In this document: piece after piece, positions 11,221 through 23,652 of the stretch
How positions within the stretch are numbered: the first letter of the stretch is position 1
Layout: every line of letters begins with the position of its first letter
Origin: Mucor racemosus
Taxonomy: Eukaryota; Mucoromycota; Mucoromycetes; Mucorales; Mucoraceae
Reading direction: 5' to 3'
Assembly: GCA_027405735.1 (NCBI GenBank)
Contig: JAPEHQ010000010.1
Coordinates: 1,984,001-2,048,000 of the forward strand
DNA length: 64,000 nt
Translations under genes and position numbers: made by a program
The notes under the pieces: generated by a model
Database searches by the model: none
What the model was told of the DNA's origin: nothing
Seen by the model: only the letters and a program-made list of their open reading frames with translations

Positions 11221-12329
11221 TCTCACTTCTTATACTACTACTAGGAGAAATGTGGTTTGCTTCAGTGAAGCTTCCCAAACTATATATAAAGATGCTAAAT
11301 ATATAATAGATGAAAGAAAGCTTATTTATTAAAAGGATTCAAGGGATGTGAAATATATATCATCATAATTCGACCACGTCACTACTAATCTATCACCATA
11401 ACTATATACTGCTAACCAATCTATTGCCATAGCAATAGCAGGTGAACAACATCTACTACTCACACTACCTTTCATAAACATCCAACTAGATATATTCCAT
11501 CATGACATTTTGAATCCTTTTGAAAATTCTGAAGCTAACACAACATCTTGGTCCTGTAATTTATATCCATCAAAATGTCGCGATTTTCACCACACAATGA
11601 ATACACCTTCAGGTATTTACAAAAAAAAATCAAAATCCATATTTAATTATGGAGTGTAACTTATTCGAATTTATCAGAGAGTTAATTAAGTTCGTCAACT
11701 ATAGATTGTAATTGAACCAAACAAGATGTAATTTTATAAAGTTAGTGCATTTATTTTTGTTGATTATCTAGAAAGAAAAGCAATTAACTAAAAAAAAAAA
11801 CAAATCATTGACAAGAATTAACTCAGTACATGGTAACAACAAAGGCTTAATATCAGCACATCGTAACATCAAAAGCTATGCTAATATGTACAATTTTCTG
11901 TCAATTTTATGTCGTCTACATGCGATATATTATCTTGATGTGTTAGCAAGTAGAACTAGCAACATTCTAGTTTACAATTAAAGGTTTCAAACCGAAGCTT
12001 TATTAATACACATCTCTCTTTTGTATTTGATTCATGGTTGTATAGTTTGCATTAGCTCTTTAAAGTTGAAAACTCTTTAAAGTTTGCTTAAAACGCAAAA
12101 GAAATTATTTAAATAGGCGAGAAAAGAAATTTTATTAAATTACATTCCGAAATCATCATACAATAGTAGTATATTCAATGGCAAAATAAAATACAGATAC
12201 ATTGCTTATTAAATGGAATTAAGATATAAGATTAATAGGCTGAATAAATCCGAGATAAACAGCAGAATGTCTAAGTTATGGATATTTTTGGTATTAAAAA
12301 TGAAAATTGAAATGAAAAGATGAAATTAT
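11221..12329. other. Intergenic stretch with repeat Rep-e
   Basis: It holds the 3' flank of the MFS transporter gene and the Rep-e repeat listed separately. No further coding signal is seen. Confidence 0.45.
11843..12033 (+). repeat. Rep-e, plus copy
   Basis: About 190 bp ending in AAAGGTTTCAAACCGAAGCT and TTAATACACAT matches 52858-53019 on the opposite strand. The sequence resembles the downstream part of an LTR, but no TG...CA ends could be fixed. Confidence 0.5.
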
Positions 12330-13942
12330 TTAAACTTTAACACAGGGATTCCAGCCTGCTCTCATTACACGCAAGACTAAACAGAAGATACCACCAATTG
12401 CCATCAGAAGACCGCCCCATACTGCTGCATAAACATAGTTTGGAGGGTTAGTGTGATTAATGATAGCAGATGCAATAGGAGTACCAAACAAATAACCAAA
12501 TGTGTTTGTAAAGTACAATAGACCATTAGCAGCGTTGATATTGTCATAGCCTGCTACTTGAGGTAAAGAAGCAGGGAACAGTGTCAAGTAACCACCACCA
12601 AAGAAGCCGTAAAGAACTGCAAATACCCAAATGGTGGCTTCTGTACGAGCGTTTGTCCAAATGGCCAAGCTCATAATACCAGCTAAAAATGTACAAATAG
12701 TCAAACCATTGATACGGCCAATTCTGTCACTGGTATAACCATTAACAAGTTTAGATACGGCATTGATTGCAGAGAGAATAGCGGACAGGTTGGTACTAAC
12801 CCAAGGGTTCAAACCCAAGAATGTGGCATAAGCTGTTATTAATGTTTAGTAAGTAAATCACATGTATATACGCATCAAATAAGAAATTATTACATGGTAA
12901 AAGAAAAGAAGGTACTAAATAGCCAAATGTAGTAATGAATCCAACCATCATCATGATATTGAATTGATTATTCTTTAGGATGAATACTTGCTTATGATAC
13001 ATTTCACGAAGACCTTCGCTTTGCTCATCTTGTATACGTTGTTTTTCTAATTGAGAAGGTGATTGCTTAACAAAGATGGTAGCAAGAACTAAAAAGAAGA
13101 AGCAAATAAAGCCAGCAATACGAAGAGCCCAGCGATATCCTAAAGTAAGCATGGCTGCCTGACAAATATTGGAAAGAATAAGACCACCGACACCTGATCC
13201 GCACATGGTTATACCGATGGCAGTACCACGGCGGCTAGAGAACCATTCTTGTGGGGCACTAATACATGGAAACCAAACAAAAGAGGCACCAATGCCAAAC
13301 ATGACACCCTGTGTCAAATATAGCTGCCAAATCTAGCAAAATTTTGTTGAGTAAAGTGTAATTAGATGAAATTGTATAGATATTCATGCATACCTCATGA
13401 CTGATACTTGCCAACATGAGTGCGAGAGGACACATAATGGTGGCAAAAGCGAGCATCTTTGTATAACCCAACTTGCGAACTACCCATTCATTGATAGGGC
13501 CAATAATAAAATATAAAGCAATGCAAATCGAGCCAATCCATGATAGTTTGGTCATTTCTCCAACATAGACATTTTGATTGTAATTACGAAGAAATGTTCC
13601 CCAACTATAATTTACACCGTAACTATATGACATGAGGATGCCAGGTTAGTATTTAAAGATTTTCGAAAGATTGTAGACTATACATACATAGCAAACATGC
13701 CCTATATATCAAACATTAGTATATATGTACATTCAATTGACTTTTAAGCGAGCAACACTTACGCAAAAGCATCCGAAAATCACAGTCCAGGCAGCTCTTC
13801 CGCCATCAGGGGCATATAATACACCAACTTCGCCTAATTTATTAGTAACGGCATTATCGTCGCTCTGTTGTGTTGATACAGCACCAATTTCTTCCTTGTG
13901 TAAATCACCCGGATTTACGGAAACTTGTGTTTTCTCGGTCAT
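12330..13942 (-). CDS. MFS monocarboxylate-type transporter
   Basis: There are five exons on the minus strand: 13763-13942, 13688-13701, 13394-13622, 12894-13332 and 12330-12832. All introns are GT-AG, 61-65 nt, and the model gives 454 residues. The protein starts with a polar tail, then APDGGRAAWTVIFGCFC, the DGG-W motif of the monocarboxylate porter (MCT/Mch-like) branch of the major facilitator superfamily. About twelve hydrophobic segments follow. The middle loop is charged (QSPSQLEKQRIQDEQSE), and the C half contains SKLVNGYTSDRIGRINGL, a loop typical of the family. Exon 2 is only 14 nt, coding GMFAI across its junctions; without it the first membrane helix is broken. It probably moves a monocarboxylate or similar small solute across plasma or vacuolar membrane; the substrate cannot be read from the sequence. 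Confidence 0.85.
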
Positions 13943-13962
13943 AACTTATGATATATAGATAT

Positions 13963-16900
13963 TATCAAAAAAAAAATAAAAAGATCTGATGTTTATATAT
14001 GAAATTCAAAAAAAAAAAAACTAGATGTTGATAGAACAGATTAAGATCCCGAAGTCTTAAAATCATACTATACGGATAAGAATATCAAAATATTGCGACA
14101 ATTTTAACTAGCTTATACTCTAATTAGACGTTTGAGTCTGTAGGATTAACAGCAAATGACTTTCAGCATTTTATACATTTCATTACATTATGGAAACGAC
14201 GATTTCATAAAAAAGCGATCGGATAACTTAGGATGACGGGAAACAGTGAAATTAAAAAAGATGATTCAGTCACACCGATTTAGATAAATCAGGAAAAAAG
14301 ATCTATAGAGGATTTCTAGAATAAACATGTCAATGCATAATATTAGCATATTTACAAACAAACAAACTGCAAAGTTACAAATCTTAATTACGATATTGTT
14401 TGCATAATTTATAAAAATGTAACCTTGAAAGGATATTTGATGAAAAGATTTTAAATTATTATTTGCAAGGATTTGCAAACGGATGCGCACGTGGACATCT
14501 GAGTTGCTTTAGATAATGATTATCAATGAAACAATACGAACAAATATAAACCTCTCAAGCTGTCTATTTTAAAGAATAGATGTGATAGTTCTTGCAAACA
14601 CATATTTATAATAGTTAAAAATGAGCAATATGGCGACATTAATAAACGCATTTGTTACAGACAAGAGGTTAGTCATACACATAGTAGTTCATTATGAGGA
14701 AGAAGCCTGGGTATAAGAACAATGTTTCGCATGGCATCAACTCAATCAAGTTGACACTCAGTAAATCAAACTCAAACTAAAGCCTATGGATGCATAAATA
14801 GCATTTTAGTTTATGATTGTATCTCTCCCGTAAAACATATAAAAAAAGTCTGAATCATTAATCATTGTGATGCAATTGACTATAACTTTTTTATTCATTA
14901 TAAAAACCAACATTTAGTCCTGTTGTATTAGTTTGCTCTAATCGGAATCGCATCTTGGATCTATAATATTATGGAAAAGTGAACATTCAAACAACGCCCC
15001 ATTGTTTTAATGGATACTGTACCTGCTTGCAAGAGTAAAACCGTCAAATTTTTAATAATACCGACGGCGATCGATATATATGTACACAATTTATGAGCAA
15101 CCCACACGGAACCTATCTTTTGTAACATGCTATGCATACACGTTTTTTTTCTCTAACTCTTATTCTTTTTTACTTGCAGATTTTATTTATTAAGTGTTGC
15201 ACAACAGGGCATGTAAATCCCAACATTTTTGTCTTATGTCCTTTAAAAGCTCGGCATCCCTTCCTCGTCAGGGTAACTTGTATCACTATTTGTTTTTGTA
15301 CAATGTTCAAAAGCGGTAGTTGTCACGATTGCCTTCTGCTTTTATATCCAGTGTTACTTTAGTAGTTTGCATGGCCATCAATTTATTTTTGTTTTCGGGA
15401 TGAGGAAAATAAGGAACTTATGAGAAAATTGATGAGAAGCCATGTGTAACAAACCAATGTGTTTATCATCAGAAGATATAGAGACATTATTAAAACTATC
15501 ATACTCATTATGAACTTTCAATCGATTTAAATTCAATACAAATATATGTTTCATAGTAGGGGAACACTGCTTCGGGAACTGTATATAGGCCAAAGCATGT
15601 TCATTTTATATTACGAGTTAACGCGCATTTGAATACATAATTATGGATTTTCAGGAACAGAATTAGCGAGGTTTAAAATCGAAGTAATTTAAATTCAGAT
15701 AATGTAAAAGCACTTTTCAGAAGTTATTATACGCTTGAAAGATTAATTAAGAAAAATTCAACTTTGGAAAAACGTTTAAAAACATTATTATTATATTCTT
15801 GAATTTTTTTATACATATTCAAGAGAGAAAAAACGATAAACAGACTGATTTTTAGAAGGCCTCAATATCTAAATATTAAATCGGCGCTACAATAAGCTTT
15901 TTGCAATTTATATATGCTGTCAGATTTAGGCTGTAAACCTAGATTTTTGAATTTGTGCAAACGATTAATAATATGTGCTTTAGTAAAATTTGCTTGATGC
16001 ATGCTTTCTCATTGTTTGTGCAAAAATATGATAAGAAAATAACCAAACTTTTCTGAACGTGAAAAACTGGTTCCGCATACCATTTTTCACTCTTGTTATG
16101 AATTACAAAATACATAGTTTTGTGATTATATAAACTTATGTAACTACATTACATACGCTATTGTATGGACTGAAAGTATAAAAAAAATGAAAGCCGGGTC
16201 ATTGAATATTGAGTCTTTTTTTTTTTTTTTTAAAAAAAAGGAACCAAATCAAGTTAGTAGCAGAATATTTTTAAAAAAAGGGTAATATGTGTTACACTGT
16301 TTGGAATCAGACTCTTGCTAAATGCAAAGCATGATTGCATCTATTTTCAATTTAAGTTTTAAATTGTAAAACGTCAAAAAACGGGAATTAACCACCAAAG
16401 CATCATCAAATGTAACAATGCTAAATAATACAAAATATCAACTAAAAAACCTATTCTATTTAGAAGACCAGAATAAATGTGAAAGGTTTGCAAGTTTCAT
16501 AAACAATGAAAATGAAATTTAAACAGTTTAATTAAAATGGAGTGACATTTAGAGTTAGTTTAGTAAAGCATGCATAGCCAAGCGAGCGCAATAAAAAAAT
16601 TAAGGTCCCATGAAAAACGAATCTATAACGTATGGCAGCATAAAATACAAAATATTTATAGCCGGAAAAAAACATCTGAGCGTTCCTTTTTGTAATTCAT
16701 TGTACAAGCTTTAATTTATAGATGATTTCATTCATTAAAAGAAAAAGGTCTAAAAAAACATTGTCTGGAATCTTTTATATTTCAGCGCCAAATTTAACTA
16801 CAACTATACATTTATAACGTCTTTTTCATAGAGAGGAACAACCAATAGACCCCAGGATTTATAAGAAAAAGGGTGGGATTTTCAAACAAACAGAAATTCC

Positions 16901-17075
16901 TCACTTTATGAACATTGTACAACAAACAACACTATTTTGTAAGAAAGCTTAAATTTATTAACTATTTTGCGAGGGAAAATAAAATGTAATTATGATGGAA
17001 GTACAAAGAATTTATAATATAATATTTACAATAAAAAAAGATTGGAAAAAGGATTGTCTTTTGGGTGCTTGGTGC

Positions 17076-17076
<1 letters not shown>
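13963..17076. other. Intergenic, nothing recognised
   Basis: This is AT-rich DNA between two minus-strand genes. The start is the 5' flank of the MFS gene. A T16/A8 homopolymer switch lies near 16217-16240. Short open frames at 14266-14490, 15132-15362 and 15378-15593 have no motif or splice support. Confidence 0.5.

Positions 17077-17114
<38 letters not shown>
17077..17114. repeat. (TG)19 microsatellite
   Basis: An uninterrupted TG run of 38 nt lies just past the stop codon of the Cdc24 gene, probably in its 3' UTR or flank (CA repeat on the coding strand). Confidence 0.95.
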
Positions 17115-17118
<4 letters not shown>

Positions 17119-17219
17119 GTGAGGGAAAAGTAGAGTGATGGGATATATTACATAGAAGGTTAATCATAAAAGATAAAAGGAAGGGTTTTGGCATACAAAT
17201 TTCATCATAAAAAATAAGC

Positions 17220-20022
17220 TTAAACACTTACAAATAAATTGATAGTGTTCAAGTTACCTCTACTTTCAAAAGCCATTTGAACATCATCATCAGAATTAAT
17301 AGTAATCAAATCACCATCTTCATCTTGATACTTTAATCTTAAAACGTCATTTGGTTGTAAATTAGCCACAAGTCGAATTTTACGTTCTACTTTGTCCATC
17401 AAGTCATAAAATAAATCTTCAGTAGAACACATGACTACATAGATACCATCATTGTAGTTCAATTTGATTTTGACGGATCCAGATATACTGCTGGTGGGTG
17501 AGAGTGGTACTTGTTGACTACTAAGGTCAGATATACGAGATGTGTTACTATTGGTAGTACGATAGGATATATTGCTATCTCTGATGGGAGAATCAAGTGG
17601 TGAAGGTGGTGCTTGATATAATGTACGTGAATTAAATGGTAATTGAGGTGCATCTTCATTGCTATTGTTGGTATTATGATGTATATTTGGGCTACTTTGA
17701 GACCTGAGTCTGGGAGATATTGATACCTGAGGTTGCTGTTGCTGATTTGTTGTTGCAGTAGTTGTATGATAAGGCGATGTAGCTGAATGTGATTGAGTAC
17801 GATTTACATGAGGTGGTGGTGGTGGGAGAGGAAATTGCCTATAGTCATCTTCAGTACTGTTACCACTACCAGTGGACATGAATTTAGAAGCAATATCTGC
17901 TAAAGGAGATGCACCCACCCTAGTCGAACTAGTTGTACTAGATTGTGAAGCACGAGAAGATGTAGTTGGTGAAGAAGGATTTGAGGGTGGTGGAGAAGCA
18001 GGATAATAATAATCATGCGAATTATGAGTATTTGCACTTGAACTTGTACGTGGAAGAGGACTATTTGGGCCAGCAGCATAGCGATGTTTTCCATTTCCTG
18101 TTTGATCAACACTCATATTACGAGGCATCTTCGGTCTACCAGAGATCGAATTTAGTAAATGAGCAGATAAAGAGTTTGATCTTGATCTTTGAACAAGAGT
18201 AGCATCATCATCGTATTCATCATCATCGTCAGTACGAAGAGATTGCGGTACTTGCTGATGACTATATTTCATAGAAGCGAGTTGAGTATTTGAAACAGTT
18301 GATTTCATAGGAGACATTTTTCTTTTTAAAGTGGATTCCCATAGTTTAACTTGTTCTTCATTTCTAAATCTTAATGTAACATAATTGACTTCACCATCTT
18401 TCCAATCAACACGCAAACACCAGTTTCCTTCACCAGTAGATATATTTCTTACAGATAAAATTTTACTCATTACAATGAGACCTTTTGGTTGCAAACTTCC
18501 TCTTCTTTTTTTCTTGATTGAGATAGCATTTGCTTTTGAAGATTTGTTTTTTGTGGCATCTTTACTTTCTTTGCAGATCAGCATGGTTCTTTCGAAAAAG
18601 AAAACAAACATCTCCTTGTCAGATTCATCGGCTTGTCGCATAACTAGTTTATCATGCAATAATAAACTACCAAAACTATCAATTTGAGCAGTTCTTAATT
18701 CGTCGATTCTTCTTTTCAAATCATCAACAACTTGAATATTCTCATGTTTACGTTGAGTTTCATTGACCTTGTCTGTCACACGTTTAACAGATTCTAAACC
18801 TTCTTCCATATCTTCGTAATGAGGCCAATCAGGTTTCATTGATTTGATCAATTGGTTCAATAGTAAAGGGTATTTACAAATACGCTGTACTGGCTTGATG
18901 AGCATTGAAGGCAATTCATATACTGGATTTAAAATGCCAGCTAATTTTTGTAATTTAGGCGCTTCTTGAACTACTAAATCTTGAGCAGAAAAGAAGTTTG
19001 AACAATAAGGTTCATAAACAGCAAATTGATCTTCCATTTGACTAAACAAAGATCCAAAATTTTGTTCTTCTGCAGGTTTTTCTCCAATTTCCTCCAAGTA
19101 AATTAAGAAACGACGCTGAAAATCTACTAGAGAATTAAGATTTCCAAACAGATAGTGAATTGTATCGGGATTCAAAACTTCTTGAATCTGTAATTCACGC
19201 ATATAATTCTATTTAAATTTTAAATTACTTTTTTTGTTATCGTCGGTTAATTTAAGATTAACTACCTGTAAGATCTCCAAATCTTGTACATATTTACGTT
19301 CTGTCTCTAGTAATTCATGGACAACTTTATCTCTTGTATCTTTTGGTGCATTCAATGAATTTCTATTAGCTGAATCACTGGTAGATATAATCCCTTTTTC
19401 TTCTAATAGTTGCAAGATTAAATCAATAGTATTTACAACCTATAAAACTCGTAAGTAACTGGAGACTAGAGCTTAGTTTTTAGAAAATGACCTTGACAAA
19501 CCCATTTGTATTATCTTTATAAACATCAGATAATGTAAATACATCTTCTTCTTTAAATTCAAGTTGATTTCTACATGCAACAATGAAATGGTATACTGTT
19601 TTTTTACATTCATTTATTTGTTGATTTTGAGTAAAATCTAATTTGAGTGGTTCTGATGGATTCAAAGCATTAAATAAAGTTGCAAGTGGAGCACCTCGTC
19701 TACATAAATCCCATAATTTTGTAAGGGGGTCATTTGAAGTATTGTTGCTGCTTGTAGTTGAGCCTGATTCAGATGACATGATGGATGAACCAGTAGTAGA
19801 TGTAATCAAACTCAAGTTTTCGAAATCTAAATAATAAGTCATTCCTTCTACAAGTGCTAATTTATCGAGCACTGAACGACAGGTGTGGTATAACGATGTA
19901 CCGGATGAAGGTTTATTTGTTATAGAAAATGATGGCATTGGCATATTAATCATTGAGGTATTCGTAGATGATATAGTTGAAATTGTTCCTATAGATGGAG
20001 ATCTTGATTTTAAAGCCATCAT
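17220..20022 (-). CDS. CDC24: Cdc24-like Rho/Cdc42 guanine nucleotide exchange factor
   Basis: There are three exons on the minus strand: 19492-20022, 19266-19439 and 17220-19208, giving 897 residues. Residues about 40-170 form the Cdc24 CH-like region (SLYHTCRSVLDKLALVEGM; LWDLCRRGAPLATLFNAL). The DH domain begins near residue 205 (ELLETERKYVQDLEILQNYM) and is followed by a PH domain to about 530, a long Ser/Pro/Asn-rich linker, and a C-terminal PB1 domain (about 815-897, with YQDEDGDLITINSDDD, the acidic OPCA motif). The family activates Cdc42 at the growing tip, and PB1 binds the scaffold Bem1. I start at the Met pair at 20022. The in-frame extension to 20088 translates a pyrimidine-rich leader and looks like a false signal peptide. 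The last codons overlap a GTAAGT, so a further small exon is possible. Confidence 0.92.
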
Positions 20023-20208
20023 TGAAAGTAAAAAACAAAAAACAAAAGAATAAAGAGAGAAAGAAGAAGAAGAATATCTCAATTTCAAACAAGGGCCGCT
20101 TTAAATACATGTTCAAACAAAACAGTACAAGTTTAATTTACACAGCTGTACACCGCAGGTGATCAACTTAATTAGGGCGGATTATTAAATGAACAGACTG
20201 GTGTAACT

Positions 20209-20865
20209 TTACATTTTTATTCTTTTGTAACTGAATATACCTAAACCAATGATACAATAAGGAATTACACCTGTAACAAAATAGTTAAATCTACTAAATA
20301 AGATATCATTTCTTAATAAGATAAACTCATCATCCTCTTCAATATAATCATATTGCATGCGCTTTTTATAAAGAAGTCGTCTAGTAATCCAGGTTAAACA
20401 CACGGTTAGTCCAACGCCAATCCCTGCAATCATGGTATTTGGTAAAGGTAAATTACCACGTTCAAATACACGTAGCTGAACAGCATCTGCACCTCTTTTT
20501 AGTTTGAATATATTATTGTACTTTAACTGATACAAAAATAATCCCCATAAACTGGATATCAACGTCATGAAAATTCTACTTTTGTGTCGCTGATTTTGTA
20601 TATCTCTCTTCTGAACAGCTTGGAGTGCTTTGCAATCATTTTGAACATGAATAACTGGTATGTCGTTAGATATAACTGTCGCTAATTCTTGTGGATTCGA
20701 TATACCGACTGCTAATAGAGGCGTTTTATTATAATGTAACATTCTATCTTTAATCTGGGATTCTTGCCACTTTTGTTGGGCTAAATGAATGACTCGAAGA
20801 ATGTCTTTTGAATCCAAAACAGATAATCTAGATGATATAATAAAGGATGCTGGTATGTCGATCAT
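20209..20865 (-). CDS. Unidentified membrane protein, 218 residues
   Basis: A single-exon frame of 218 residues lies 186 nt upstream of Cdc24 on the same strand. I do not recognise the family. The N-terminal half is soluble and mixed alpha/beta in feel (DIPASFIISSRLSVLDSKDI; LLAVGISNPQELATVIS). Three hydrophobic segments lie near residues 98-114, 143-164 and 195-213, and the C terminus is short and basic (SYKRIKM). An acidic loop (YIEEDDEF) lies between segments two and three. The composition matches a real protein rather than AT-rich noise, and the gene follows normal spacing. A small organelle membrane protein is plausible, but no function is claimed. Confidence 0.6.
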   Translation of the reverse strand: MIDIPASFIISSRLSVLDSKDILRVIHLAQQKWQESQIKDRMLHYNKTPLLAVGISNPQELATVISNDIPVIHVQNDCKALQAVQKRDIQNQRHKSRIFMTLISSLWGLFLYQLKYNNIFKLKRGADAVQLRVFERGNLPLPNTMIAGIGVGLTVCLTWITRRLLYKKRMQYDYIEEDDEFILLRNDILFSRFNYFVTGVIPYCIIGLGIFSYKRIKM

Positions 20866-21459
20866 ATTGGTTGATAGTCAATGTGTAATTTGGTTGCTTT
20901 AGAATAGAGAATATTGGTTGTTAAAGCAATAATACAACTTTTGGATTGAATTTGATTTGTATATTTCATGTTCACTTGGGAAAAGATCGACTGTCACAAA
21001 CATTTAATAAATCAAACTCTATCCGATAATGTTAATATCCCTTTTTCAATCAGTGAAATATCTATCAGACTAAATCATTATAATGTTAAAATGCTTTTGA
21101 ATTTGAGTACATTTGGATAAATTCCAGACTTTTGGTGTAATTTTTTATCAAACAAGTAAAACATTTTAGAGTTTAGATATTAGAGCAAGTGAATTAATAC
21201 GCATATTTTGAAACAGTCTTAAAAAAGCATTGATTAAGCCTCTTTCAGTTGTAATTTCGTCATTTTTATGTGAGCCGATCAGAAAATCGAGTATGTTTTT
21301 ACTAATATTAACCCAACTAAGCACAAACTTGCACAACTATATAGGTCTTTGGAATACCCATTGATATACCAAACACCTCTACGAATTGTTTTTAGTGGTT
21401 TGAAAAGTTGTCATTTTTGCCTATTTTGTATAACATTTCTCGAATGATCGTTTAATTAA
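20866..21459. other. 5' flank of the 218-residue gene, nothing else seen
   Basis: AT-rich noncoding DNA that ends where the Rep-B repeat begins. Confidence 0.45.
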
Positions 21460-22512
21460 TAAAAATGGAGTCTGCCCTCTTTTCTATAGCCAATCTCATA
21501 ATCAACACTCTTAGAATATAACTTGGACACTGCTACCTAGATATGAATTGGTTGCATTATGTTATTACCTTTTATTAAACTTATTTTATACAGTATATCA
21601 CGAAAGATTTAAAAACGCGTAAAATTCACTAAAAACTGGATCCAATTTCTCATCCCTTTATAACTTTTTTTTTCACTAAATAACACCAAGAAAAAATTGT
21701 ATGCCAATGTACCTGAGATGTTCGCCTTTAGTCTAAAAATGAGTATCCGGAAATATCCTATTTTTTGCAGTTGGTATTAATTTTTCAGTGCTAAGGTTTC
21801 AGATTTTTTACGCGTATTTTACTGCTAATGGATTGAAAACTTTGAGGCTTCATATCTCCAGAAAAAATTAAGCTATACTAACACTTTCCAATAATGAAAT
21901 TTACTTGTTTTTAAGCACTTTACAACATATTTTAGTATAAAAAGTTTTTGAGCATTTTTATTTTTTTTTCGTTTTTTTTGACATTTTTGTAGTAGGTCTT
22001 AAGATATTTGTTAAATTGAGCAGCACCTTTTTTATATTCACGTCGTCAACCTTATTTAGCTCTCTTGGGTCCAATTTAGTTTTTTCCAAAATATTGATTT
22101 TTCGTGGAGATATCCTCAAAAATGTATGCAAAGAAATTCCTTTGCTTCTACCTTCCAATTTTTCCTTGTATACCCTCATCCCAAATTCTGAATTTGAAAA
22201 AAAATCACAAAAATCTTGATTTCTCTACAAAAAATGTAGCTAGAAGGTTCAGCAATGCCTCAATCGATAGATAATTTTGTTCCACATTATTTCCATAAAT
22301 TATTGTTAAAGCATATTTATTAAAAGTGATGCGCATATTCAAAAAACCTCCAAAATTTCAATGACATTTTGTGCAAAATTTAATGTAAAACATTTGTTTG
22401 AATTTTATATAGCTGGATGCAGAATTTAAAACTGTACAAAAACCATTTAATAAGCTATTTCAACTTACTTTGCAGTTCCTGAGCCACTAAGCAATTTTGT
22501 TTTTTTTTGACC
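21460..22512 (+). repeat. Rep-B long noncoding repeat, first part
   Basis: It matches 42360-43420 and 53345-54410 in the same orientation and 5640-6310 reversed. Shared stretches include GCAGTTGGTATTAATTTT, CGTGGAGATATCCTCAAAAA and CTTCATATCTC. It is interrupted at about 22512 by the LINE and continues at 26138. Confidence 0.7.
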
Positions 22513-23652
22513 ATTTTTTTTTTATGGAATGAAAGTTTTATTATTAAAATAAAACCATTGTATGATGGTCAAGTGTATATTAAATAAAGCGACTTGCCAT
22601 ATGTTGTGCATTAATTAAAACTATATGGTTATATATCAATACTATCCACCTTTTCCCTGCTCTAAGCCTGTCCATGTTACACTTTTTTTCTTGTAGCTTA
22701 GTAATTTTATGTTGGATTGTTGGTAGTAACGCATCTAGACAGGTAGGGTCTTTACCATACAGCCTTAAGATTCTATTTCTTTTACCATTCAAGTCTTTCA
22801 ATTTTCTCTCTCTCCATTTGCTTTGATGTCTACAAAAATTTTGTGTGAACCGTTTAACCATGTTCTTGAGGAGATCCCATTTGAGTTGAGCTGATAATGT
22901 TGGATTTAGCTTATGTTGTATATAATTGTCTAATTCACATTGTAGTTTCTCTACGTATCTCTCATTTCTTGCCCGATACGGGTTGCACCTCCAAATACCT
23001 TCACCATTATTGTGCATTTCAACAACTAAAGTCTTTGACAAAAGTGCATGGTCAGTATATTCATTAGTGTAAAATTCTACATCGCCATCTATCATTTTCT
23101 TATGCGTATTTAGTCCAGCAAACATGTAGTCGATTGTTGACAACGAAATTTTTCCTCTACGATTTTGAATACAAGTATAATCGTATTGCTCGTCTTCTTG
23201 ATTGATACAGTCTTTCATATATCCTTTAATAAATTCTATCAGGTGCTTTGGTTTGCAGCGCCTGGAACTGTGGTTACTTGAATTATCAAAACTGAAGTTA
23301 AAATCGCCTGCCATTATAAGATCTGGGATTATTTCCGGCATATTCAGAAGCATATCAACGATATCTTTGAAGAGAGTGTTTCTTGCAATATCTTGATCCT
23401 TTTCCGCCCCTAATTGAGCATACAAATTTAATATGTACACAGGTGGAATTGAGTTGTCAATGATTGAGATTTTAGCCTGTATCATCCTTCCATCATTGGA
23501 AGCTCTGATTCTTTCTAGGTTGAGAGATTTGTTGAAGTTGATTATTATTGAACAGCATTGTGTCCATATTGCTTGATGGTAGTTAAATTTAGACTTCATA
23601 CTATCTGTAACTTCCTCAAATGAGTGAGATGGTATGTTGGTTTCTTGGCTTA

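Noticed and set aside
20023..20088. N-terminal extension of Cdc24 that looks like a signal peptide
   Set aside because: The DNA is a pyrimidine-rich leader, Cdc24 is cytosolic, and the Met pair at 20022 fits better.
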